NCBI RefSeq assembly: GCF_042434915.1 | Contig: NZ_CP170198.1 | Location: 1,674,001-1,738,000, forward strand | Direction: 5' to 3' | Length of the DNA stretch: 64,000 nt | DNA from: Aquimarina sp042434915 | GTDB lineage: Bacteria > Bacteroidota > Bacteroidia > Flavobacteriales > Flavobacteriaceae | Notes under the pieces: model-generated | What the model was told of the DNA's origin: nothing | The model's database searches: none | The model's input: only the letters and a program-made list of their open reading frames with translations | Program-made: the position numbers and the translations under genes | Shown here: in pieces, positions 53,129 through 62,900 of the stretch | Position numbering within the stretch: position 1 is the first letter of the stretch | How the letters are laid out: every line of letters begins with the position of its first letter

Positions 53129-53788
53129 TCATTTTTTAAGTTGATAGAACCGCTCTGTCAATAATTCGTGCTTTTTTAATGTTTTTTTTACCCAGTCCAT
53201 TCTTTTTTGAAGAATTTCTTCTTCTGTTAACTGCCAATCAATAGTACTTTGACGTAATCTATAGGTTAATTGTTGTAGTACAATTGCAGCCGATACTGAT
53301 ATATTGAGACTTTCTGTAAAGCCATACATAGGAATATGTAAAGTTTTATCTGCCTCTTTCATAACCAAATCACTTAAACCTTTTTGTTCTTGCCCAAAGA
53401 AAAAAACACTGGGAGTTGATACGTCAAAATCATCTAATGTAATTGAATCATTATGCGGAGATGTGGCAACCAGTTGATACCCTTTCTCTCTAAGCTTTGT
53501 TATACATTCATTGGTGGTTTTATATCGATGAATATCCACCCATTTTTGAGCTCCCATAGCAATCTCTCTATCAATCCTCTTTGCATTTATTTCTTCTATC
53601 ACGTGAATATTTTGTATACCAAAAACATCACAACTTCTCATAACTGCACTTGTGTTATGTAATTGATATACATCCTCTACCGCAACTGTAAAATGATTTG
53701 TACGTTTTTTTAAAACTGACTGATTAAGATGCTGTCTTCTCGATGTTAAAAATGTTTCTAAATACTCTAGATGCTCTTTGTCTATCAC
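53129..53788 (-). CDS. trmH: TrmH-type tRNA 2'-O-methyltransferase
   Basis: The SpoU/TrmH (SPOUT) enzyme methylates the 2'-OH of G18 in tRNA, using a trefoil-knot SAM site. Knot motifs are AVEDVYQLHNTSAVMRSCDVFG, FFFGQEQKGLSD and IPMYGFTESLNISVSAAIVL, in TrmH order. From GTG 53786-53788 the protein is 219 aa (VIDKEHLEYLETFLTSRR); the frame reaches up to 53842, but a -7 element TATTTTTG at 53793-53800 lies inside that extension. If both are right, the message is nearly leaderless. Confidence 0.88.
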   Translation of the reverse strand: MIDKEHLEYLETFLTSRRQHLNQSVLKKRTNHFTVAVEDVYQLHNTSAVMRSCDVFGIQNIHVIEEINAKRIDREIAMGAQKWVDIHRYKTTNECITKLREKGYQLVATSPHNDSITLDDFDVSTPSVFFFGQEQKGLSDLVMKEADKTLHIPMYGFTESLNISVSAAIVLQQLTYRLRQSTIDWQLTEEEILQKRMDWVKKTLKKHELLTERFYQLKK

Positions 53789-53792
53789 ATTA

Positions 53793-53800
53793 CAAAAATA
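53793..53800 (-). promoter_or_regulatory. Promoter -7 element TATTTTTG for trmH
   Basis: On the minus strand TATTTTTG fits TAnnTTTG, with TTG 17 bp further upstream. It ends 4 bp before the GTG start at 53788. Confidence 0.5.
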
Positions 53801-53836
53801 AAAGTTTAATCTATATGCAATATACAAACTATATAA

Positions 53837-53870
53837 AACCAAAAAAGCATCGATAAGGATGCTTTTTTGG
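53837..53870 (-). terminator. Terminator after the OmpA/PD40 gene
   Basis: AAAAAAGCATC and GATGCTTTTTT are perfect 11-bp arms around a 6-nt loop, 18 bp past the stop at 53888. They separate that gene from trmH. Confidence 0.9.
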
Positions 53871-53887
53871 ATAGTATTGTATATGCT

Positions 53888-55840
53888 TTATTTTATGATA
53901 ATAAACTCACTACGTCTATTAAGTGCATGTTGCTTTTTACTACAATTGGTATTATCAACACACTTATTTACTGGATTTTCTTCACCAAAGCCTTTACTGC
54001 TCAATCTATCTGAAACGATCCCTTTACCAATCATATATTGAATAGTCGCTTTAGCTCTTCGCTCTGACAATTCCATATTATATGCCTCGTCTCCCCAACT
54101 ATCGGTATAGGATCTAACTTCAATTTTCATTTCAGGATACTGGTTCATTACTTCAATAACTCTAGCCAATTCAACCTCTGCATCAGATCTTATAAGTGCT
54201 TTATCAAAATCAAAATAAATTGGGTTTAGCGATAGAATCTTTGCCAAATCATCTCCAACATTGGCAGACTTTACTTTTTGTTCTAAAGCGATAGACACAT
54301 CTTTGGTCTGGGTTTCATTAGGCGTACGCAATAATTTTTCGTTAGTTACATAAGCTTCCTTTTCTGCACGTACAAAAAGTTCTAACTCACAGTCTACCTC
54401 AAAAGAATAAGATGCATCATCGGGCACTACTGCTGTATATATAACCTCGTTATTTGTATTAAGTATAGATACTTTTGCTCCAGGTAAAGGCGCTCCACTA
54501 TCCTTATCGGTAATAATACCAGCTAAAGTAATTTTACAAAAATCTTTTAAATCTTCTACTTCTAAAAATGAGTAAATATCATCATTTCCTTTGCCATCTA
54601 AACGATTAGATGAGAAAAAACCTGTCTTTAACTCCTCATTAAAATAGAAGCTAAAATCATCTCTTACACTGTTCACAGGTTTTCCTACGTTAATGATCTC
54701 TTGTTTCTTTCCTTCCTCTGGACTTAGGTTAACAACAAAAATATCAAGCCCTCCTAAACCTAAATGACCGTTTGACGAAAAATAAAGATCATTTCCCGAA
54801 CTTATAAAGGGAAAGGTTTCTTTGCCTTCCGTATTAATTGGTGCTCCCAAATTTTTTGGAGTACCAAAAGTTCCATCTTCATTTATTTCTACAACATAAA
54901 GATCAGAAGACCCTTGCCCTCCTGGCATATCTGATGAAAAATAAAGTAGATTTTCTTCTTCGTTAAGAGATGGGTGAGCAACCGAGTAATTATCGCTGTT
55001 AAATGACAAACTTTCTGGTGTACTCCAACCTAGTCCATTTTTATATGCTCTATAAATTTTCAATAAATTTGTTCCCTCTTCATTAATACCATATACATTT
55101 TTGTTGTAATTGTTTCGAGTAAAATAAATAGTATTACCATCTTTTGTAAACACTGCGGTAGATTCGTGAAATTTTGTATTCAACCCACCATCAAACTTTT
55201 TTATGTTTGAAAGCACTCGCGTTTCTGTATCATAATCTGCCTTATGCAGGTCCAAAAAACTTTCGTTATTCCATTGATGAATGGTTTTTTTAAGGGTAGC
55301 AGTATCTCTAGACGAACTAAAAATAAAACTTTCACCTCTAAAAGAAGCTCCGAAGTCTGAAAAAGGAGTATTTATATCCACATTCTTGATATCAAAACGA
55401 CCTGATTGATATTCTATTCTTTTTAAGTAGTCGGGCATTTCAGAAAATAATTGTGCTCTCTGATCACCCGCGTTTAAGGCTGCAAATTTTTCCATGTTTT
55501 GGTTAGATTCCTCATAACGCGCCGCTGTCTTGAGTGTCTGTGCATATCTAAAATAGTATTCGGCTTCAACATCATTAGGGTATTCTTGAATTAACGTCTC
55601 ATACCATTTTCCAGCTTCTTCAAATTGACTATTAAAATAGTAGCTATTTCCTAAATTCTTATATAAATCGGCACTTTTGTACCCTTTTTTTACAACCTGC
55701 AGATAGGTTTTTTGAGCGTCGATGTATTCATATTTATCATATTGTTTTTTAGCCCGCTTAAGCTCACGCTCTTGCGATTGTACAGTGAAACCTACTAAGA
55801 AGGTAGCTATTAAAATTGAGATTTGTAATAATCTAAACAT
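53888..55840 (-). CDS. OmpA-family protein with TPR and PD40 repeats (T9SS-associated)
   Basis: The 650-aa protein has a signal peptide (to about residue 22, VGFTVQSQ) and then TPR-like repeats (about 30-115, AKKQYDKYEYIDAQKTYLQ). A PD40/TolB-like propeller (about 150-420, FIFSSSRDTATLKK, TIYFTRNNYNKN, LLYFSSDMPGGQGSSDLYVV), a CarboxypepD_reg-like domain (about 430-515) and a C-terminal OmpA domain (about 540-650, FDFDKALIRSD, RSYTDSWGDEAYNMELSERRA) complete it. PorE/SprE-like proteins with this build support the T9SS. It is the last gene of a porP-ompA pair 29 bp after PorP. Confidence 0.9.
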   Translation of the reverse strand: MFRLLQISILIATFLVGFTVQSQERELKRAKKQYDKYEYIDAQKTYLQVVKKGYKSADLYKNLGNSYYFNSQFEEAGKWYETLIQEYPNDVEAEYYFRYAQTLKTAARYEESNQNMEKFAALNAGDQRAQLFSEMPDYLKRIEYQSGRFDIKNVDINTPFSDFGASFRGESFIFSSSRDTATLKKTIHQWNNESFLDLHKADYDTETRVLSNIKKFDGGLNTKFHESTAVFTKDGNTIYFTRNNYNKNVYGINEEGTNLLKIYRAYKNGLGWSTPESLSFNSDNYSVAHPSLNEEENLLYFSSDMPGGQGSSDLYVVEINEDGTFGTPKNLGAPINTEGKETFPFISSGNDLYFSSNGHLGLGGLDIFVVNLSPEEGKKQEIINVGKPVNSVRDDFSFYFNEELKTGFFSSNRLDGKGNDDIYSFLEVEDLKDFCKITLAGIITDKDSGAPLPGAKVSILNTNNEVIYTAVVPDDASYSFEVDCELELFVRAEKEAYVTNEKLLRTPNETQTKDVSIALEQKVKSANVGDDLAKILSLNPIYFDFDKALIRSDAEVELARVIEVMNQYPEMKIEVRSYTDSWGDEAYNMELSERRAKATIQYMIGKGIVSDRLSSKGFGEENPVNKCVDNTNCSKKQHALNRRSEFIIIK

Positions 55841-55869
55841 ACTGATTGGTATTAATCGTATTTGATTTG

Positions 55870-56826
55870 TTAAAAGAAACGAGGGGTTAACATTCTATTA
55901 AATTTTCTAAAGAGTTCAAAACGTAAAAACACTTCATAACTTCCATCATTAAACTGTGTATTACCTAACTCAGTAGTTTCTTTGTCATAAGCAAAGCCTA
56001 ACATCATAGAATCTGAGATTTGAAAACCTACCATACCACTAAATGCTGCACTCCAGCGATAGGCTGCTCCTAAAGTTACGCGTTCATATATTAGAAAGCT
56101 AGTCGATAGATCCACTTGTAATGGAGCTCCCGCTACTACTTTGGTTAATAAAGCCGGTTTAAATTTAACGCTATCACTAAGATCAAAAGTATGACCTGTG
56201 ATAAGGTAAAAGTTGATACGCTCTTTGGCCAGAAAACTCACTCCTTCACTATCACTAGAAATATTGCTTTCGTCAAAATGCTCGGTTTCTAATAGATTAG
56301 GGGTACTCACACCCAAATAGAAACGGTTGGTATGATAATATAATCCCAATCCAACATTTGGACTAAATTTATTGTCTATATCTGATCCAAATAAAGGATC
56401 TCCAGAGTTGTATTTATTTAATTCTTGCAAATTTATGTTTAACAAGTGACCTCCAGCTTTTAAACCAAAACTTAATTTGCCTTTTTCGGAAGTGGGAATG
56501 GTATATGAAAAATCAATATCAAAATACGTTTCATCAGTTGGACCGATCTCATCGTTAACAATCGATAGTCCCAAGCCAATACGATTCTTTTTACCAATAG
56601 GTGTATTCATTGTTAAGGTTTGAGTACGTGGCGCGCCATCTAAACCTACCCACTGACTACGATGCAAGCCTGTGATACTCATTACGCCTCGACTACCTGC
56701 ATAAGCAGGATTGACAATAATTGTATTATACATATATTGCGTATACTGGGCATCTTGCTGGGCTGTCGTGGTATGACTCCAACTCAAAATCAATATTATT
56801 ATACTAAGCGTGTATATTTTCTTCAT
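55870..56826 (-). CDS. PorP/SprF-family T9SS outer-membrane protein
   Basis: The 318-aa beta-barrel protein begins with a signal peptide (to about residue 23, TTTAQ) and then QDAQYTQYMYNTIIVNPAYAGSRG, the hallmark of PorP/SprF. SprF in F. johnsoniae is needed to secrete or anchor the giant adhesin SprB, and its paralogs pair with other large type B cargo. Here it lies between a giant type B protein upstream and an OmpA/PD40 gene downstream on the same strand, so it is probably the dedicated partner of that adhesin. The inference rests on family and position. Confidence 0.93.
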   Translation of the reverse strand: MKKIYTLSIIILILSWSHTTTAQQDAQYTQYMYNTIIVNPAYAGSRGVMSITGLHRSQWVGLDGAPRTQTLTMNTPIGKKNRIGLGLSIVNDEIGPTDETYFDIDFSYTIPTSEKGKLSFGLKAGGHLLNINLQELNKYNSGDPLFGSDIDNKFSPNVGLGLYYHTNRFYLGVSTPNLLETEHFDESNISSDSEGVSFLAKERINFYLITGHTFDLSDSVKFKPALLTKVVAGAPLQVDLSTSFLIYERVTLGAAYRWSAAFSGMVGFQISDSMMLGFAYDKETTELGNTQFNDGSYEVFLRFELFRKFNRMLTPRFF

Positions 56827-56924
56827 CTATGCGTAGGTATTTTAAATGAAATAAATCGTATCGAAATTAAGCAATAATATGATTTATTTATATTTATTAC
56901 AATTAATCTTTTAATTAGTGATAC

Positions 56925-56946
56925 CCCCCGTATTCACATACGGGGG
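56925..56946 (-). other. Perfect GC-rich hairpin between adhesin and porP
   Basis: CCCCCGTAT and ATACGGGGG are perfect 9-bp arms around a TCAC tetraloop, strikingly GC-rich for this AT-rich region. In the transcription direction it follows the adhesin stop by 15 bp and has no T-run. It may be a processing or 3'-stabilising element, or a partial terminator that sets lower porP levels. Confidence 0.55.
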
Positions 56947-56961
56947 AATTAAGCAATATTT

Positions 56962-59900
56962 TTATCTATTAATATAGATGTAGCCTCCTCTTGTTTTAGG
57001 CTCACCATTGGGCAATGTATAGCGTAAGAAATAATAATAGGTTCCTACTGGTAATTCTTGGTTTTCTTGTATTGTAGTTCTACCTGTTGATATTCCGGTA
57101 AAGAAATTATTATTTAAACCATAATCTTTTGTTTCGTATACCTTCACTCCCCATCGATTGAATAACTCAAAACTATTCTCAACATTCTCAAGTCCCCGAA
57201 TGACTAATTTATCGTTTATTCCATCTCCATTGGGACTTATTCCAGCATATATTTCTATTCCATCTTCGACTGACACATCAACAGTATTTGGATCCAAATA
57301 GTCTGGTATGCCATTTTTATCGGTATCTATCGCATCTATAGGATTTCCATCGGCATTTGGATCTGGATTCTCATCGATAGTCAAAATGGTATCTCCATCA
57401 TCATCTACATCTAGATAATCATTGGTTAAATCGCCATCGGTATCTTGCATTTGATAGTTTACAGCCCCTCCATCTGGATCGTTTTGCACACTATCTGGAA
57501 CACCGTCTGAACTTACAGGCCCCTCAAGCATTCCATTACCATTAGAATCTGTTACATTGTGTCCAGCTTCATACATATCAAAAATACCATCACCATCAGA
57601 ATCTACATCAAAAATATCCAATATCCCATCACCATCGGTATCTGTGAATACACCTGAAATTTGCTCTTCAACATCTAAAATACCATCATTATCACTATCT
57701 TGGTCTACACTATCGGACACACCGTCTTGATCAAAATCACCGTCCACTATAAAGACCTCCTCCAAATCATCTGCTGTTAAATTCAAATCCTTTTGATCTA
57801 CTGCAACATTACTTATTGTATTTGTTACTACCGTACTTGCAGTACCAGGGTTTATTAAAAACTCAATATCTAATGTAACCGAATCACCACTATTCATCGC
57901 TCCAACTGTCCACACTCCCGATATAGGATCATAAGCACCCAAAGCAGTATCACTCACATAGCTAACCTGAGTTGGTAATACATCGGTAATCGATACATTT
58001 GTCGCTAATGAAGGACCGTTGTTGGTCAATATAATACGGTATGAATATGTAAATGTTTCTGCATAAGGTCCAGACTCTACCATCATTTTATTTACCACTA
58101 AATCTATGTCAGTGATTTCTCTAAAATCCACTTCTGGAGTGCCCGTAACATCATCGTTATTGGTGTCACTTGCTCCGTTATCAAGTTCATCATTGACATC
58201 GAAAGGATCATTGGCAGTACCTCCTTCAAAACCGTCATCCAAACCATCACCATCGGTATCTTGGTTTGCAAAGGTTCCTACACCTGCTTCTACCGTATCG
58301 CTTTCTCCATCACCATCACTATCGGTATCTATATAATCAGGATCTGCATCTCCATCTGTATTTTCTGGAGTAAAGGCAAAGTTACCAAGGAAATCTACAT
58401 CATATTGATCATCGATACCATCATTATCACTATCTGTACCTAAAGGTGCGTTGTAGTTAGCCGTTGGTTGACCTTCAACGTTATCAGGTATACCATCATC
58501 ATCTGCATCAATATCTAAAAAGTCGGCATTATCATTAGTATTGCTATCTGTGTTGATTGGATTTAATCCCGTTCCCGCTGATGCCGGAATTCCATTGGCG
58601 TCAACAGCTCCGTCGGCTTCTTCGGGATTTGTTCCACTTGGTGTACCTCCTGCTTCAACTACATCATAAATTCCGTCATTATCACTGTCAAGATCCAAAC
58701 GATTTGCAATACCATCTCCATCAAAATCACAATCCCACTTCAAGTCAGATATAGCTATTGCAGTAGCTCCACTCGATTGTGCTATTTCTAAGTTTGTAAA
58801 TTCGATTATTATTTCATCTACATATCCTGTAAGAAATACATCTACATCAGCATTTCTTCCAATTTCAACCTGACGATTTCCTTGAAAAACTCCCCCTCCT
58901 AAATCATCTACTGCATTTCCATTCTTATAATTTTCTCCTTTTATCAAGTTGATTGGAGTACCTTGATTGGTTGCTAGTATACGTACTTGATCAACAAAAG
59001 CTTCTGCTCCCTCTTTTTTGTCTATATCGACAATTGTAAAGCGCAATCCTAATACAGGCTCTGCAAAATTTATTTTGTATCGAATCGTGTTTCCATTATT
59101 AAAACCATTTAATTGACCTTGAATTTGAATACCATCCAATACGTTATTAAATTTAGCATATAGAGCATCATATATAGTATTGTCAATAGAATTATCAGTG
59201 TTACTGTTATCGACAGTTAATAGATTAGTTCCAATTGTCGTTAATGCTGTCATATCAGGATCATCCGTAGGATTACCTGTCCAACTAGCAGTATCCCAAT
59301 CCAATGAAGAATTTACTACATCACACTCTTCATCATCGGCTATACCATCATTATCGTCATCCAAATCGACTGCATCACCTATACCATCTCCATCGACATC
59401 GTTTATCTCTGGATCACAAGCATCTGAAATACCATCACTATCTCTATCGGGACCACCAACTTGTCTATAATCTGCTACAGTATCTGAATCGGAATCTGCA
59501 GGGGTTGCATAAGTCGCTGCCGGATCATTTACCGTACCGTCAGTATTGACGGCTGGTGTACCTGCTCCAAACACTCCATTATCTCCTCCATCGGCGGTAG
59601 GGGTACCATAGGCTTCATTAGCATCACTACATCCATCATTATCACTATCAAGATTTAAATAATCTAACGAACCATTGCTCTGTGTATCTCTTGGATTCAA
59701 TCCTGCTCCTGCTGAGGCTGGAATTCCGTTGGCGTCAGCTGCTCCATCGGCTTGACCCGGATTGACTGCGCTAGGAGTTCCGCCAGCTTCTACAACATCA
59801 TAGATTCCGTCATTATCACTGTCAAGATCCAAATGGTTTGCAACGCCGTCTCCGTCAAAATCAAAGGCGTTTTCGACAACTCCATTTACATCTCCAGTTA

Positions 59901-62900
59901 GCGCATCATTATCGTCATCATCTAGATAAACTGGGACTCCATCACCATCAACATCGGCTCTTGGATCTACACCACCACTCTCTACAATATCTGTAATACC
60001 ATCATTGTCATCATCTTCATCAACCAAATCGTTAATAGTATCTCCGTCGGTGTCTGTAAATTCTCTAAAATCAACTTCTGCAGTACTTGCAATATCATTG
60101 TTATTGGTATCACTTGCTCCGTTATCAAGTTCATCATTTACATCGAAAGGATCATTGGCAGTACCACCTTCAAAACCGTTATCCAAACCATCACCATCTG
60201 TATCTTGGTTTGCAAAGGTTCCTATACCTGCTTCTACCGTATCGCTTTCTCCATCACCATCACTATCGGTATCTATATAATCGGGATCTGCGTCTCCATC
60301 TGTATTTTCTGGAATAAAGGCAAAGTTACCAGGGAAATCTACATCATATTGATCATCGATACCATCATTATCACTATCTGTACCTAAAGGTGCGTTGTAA
60401 TTAGCCGTTGGTTGACCTTCAACGTTATCAGGAATACCGTCATCATCTGCATCAATATCTAAGAAGTCGGCATTATCATTAGTATTGTTATCTGTGTTGA
60501 TTGGATTTAATCCTGTTCCCGCTGATGCTGGAATTCCGTTTGGTCCTACTGCTCCATCTGCTTCTTCGGGATTTGTTCCACTTGGTGTACCCCCTGCTTC
60601 AACTACATCATAAATTCCGTCATTATCACTGTCAAGATCCAGATAGTTTGCAACGCCGTCTCCATCAAAATCAAAGGCGCTTTCGACAACTCCATTTACA
60701 TTACCAACTAATGCATCATTATCGTCATCATCTAGATAAACTGGAACTCCGTCACCATCAATATCGGCTCTAGGGTCTACACCACCACTCTCTATGACAT
60801 CTGTAATACCATCATTATCATCATCTAGATCACTTACGTCTAGTATACCGTCATCATCAAAATCTTGATTATCTCTATAATCTACATCGTTATCTGCATC
60901 TGAGTTTGGTAAGGTAGTTGGATCGTTTAAAGATCCATTCACATCGGTTCTATCATTTGTTACATCGATCGCATCATCCAACCCATCAAAATCAGTGTCG
61001 TTATTAGTTAAAATAATTTGAGCTTCATCTGTATCTAATAATCCATCATTATCAGAATCCAAATCCCTAAAATCGAAAACACTATCTGAGTTTGAAAATG
61101 ATCCATCAGTATTCACTGGGTCAATACCACCTGGATATGCCGTGTCTAAACCTTGACTTGTATATACACCATTGGGAGCTATGTACCCAAAAGTAGTTTG
61201 AGCCTCAATATTATCAGGTATACCGTCACCATCAGAATCCAAATCGTACGCATCTGGTATCATATCACCATCTGTATCTGTTTGATCCGTCAAAGGATCA
61301 TTATCATTATCAAAATTTAAATCTTCGTCAACATCAAGAATTCCATCATTATCATCATCAATATCCACACTATCTTCAATACCATCATCATCCCAATCCA
61401 AGGGATTAGATTGTTGCTCACAACCAAATCCATCATTTCTAGTTGATGGCACTGAAGCCAAAATACTTGTTGCTATTATTGGATCACCACTGGCAACAGC
61501 ATTCTCAACATCCAGTATTCGATAAATCTCTCCATTACCATTACTAGATCCATAGAAATTACCAAAGCGATCTTGCCAAACAGCTCCAAATGCATTACCT
61601 GGAGCGGTTCCTCCCATCGTACCTTGAAAATTAATAGCAAGGCTCTGGGTTGCTCCAGTACTAGCATTAATTACCTGAAGATTACCTCGAGTAATACCGT
61701 AAATAAAATCACCTATAAAGGCATAATCGAATGCAGTGTTAATACTTGGGCTTAAAGGTATTTCTGTAGTAGTAACAATAGTATTATTTGTTGTACTAAG
61801 CGGTACACCCGTTACATCAAATAAAAATAATGTATCTCCATTTATATAACCTACCGATTGATTTTGAGAAAACATTACGGCATCCATTGGTTGAGAAGGT
61901 GCATTACCAGGAGTTGTTTCCAACTCTATTGTACCTAAAAAACCAAAATTATTAAATGGATCATATACCCGAAGCGTATTGCTTCCTCGGAATTGAGAAT
62001 ACACTTTTTGTTCTATACTATTATAAGCTGAATTTCTAGCCGAATTGGCTGGAACGCCTTCGAGAACTCCTACCAAAGTATATTCACCTAAAAAACGATT
62101 ATATCTATATACCTCGGCTTCATTTGTACCTGCATTACCTCGCGTTTGATAAAATGCATTGATGATACCACAATTAATGACACCAGCATCATTTATTGCA
62201 TCTCTATAATCTACATCACCACCACTACCTAAATCGCTATCTGTATCAGGATATTCTGAAGATGGATCAGTAATGCCATCATTAACATTGTACCCATCAT
62301 TGATTGTACCATTCTCAAATTGATCTAATAAGCCATCATTATCTGTATCGATAGTTCCACCCGTATTATTTAATCCAGCTTCGATCGTGTCGTAAGTACC
62401 CGAATTATCTGAATTTATATCTAAATAATCTGAAGTATCTACACCATCACTGTTTACAGGCGTAAGGCCATTTGTATAATTTATATCTATACCCGTACCA
62501 TTTACAGTACCATTAGGAACGATGTATCCCGCTGTTGTTTGAGCTTCTATATTATCAGGGATCCCATCATTATCACTATCTAAATCCAAATGGTTTGCAA
62601 CGCCGTCTCCATCAAAATCAAAGGGAGCTTCAACCACACCATTTACATCTCCAATTGATATGTTATTATCATCATCATCCAAATAAACTGGAACTCCGTC
62701 ACCATCAACATCAGCTCTAGGATCTACACCACCACTCTCTACGATATCTGTAATTCCGTCATTATCATCATCTTCGTCAACTAAATCAGTAATAGCATCT
62801 CCATCGGTGTCTGTAAATTCTCTGAAATCAACCTCTGGTGTAGTAGTAATATCGTTGTTATTGGTGGCACTAGCTCCACTATCTAATTCATTATTTACAT

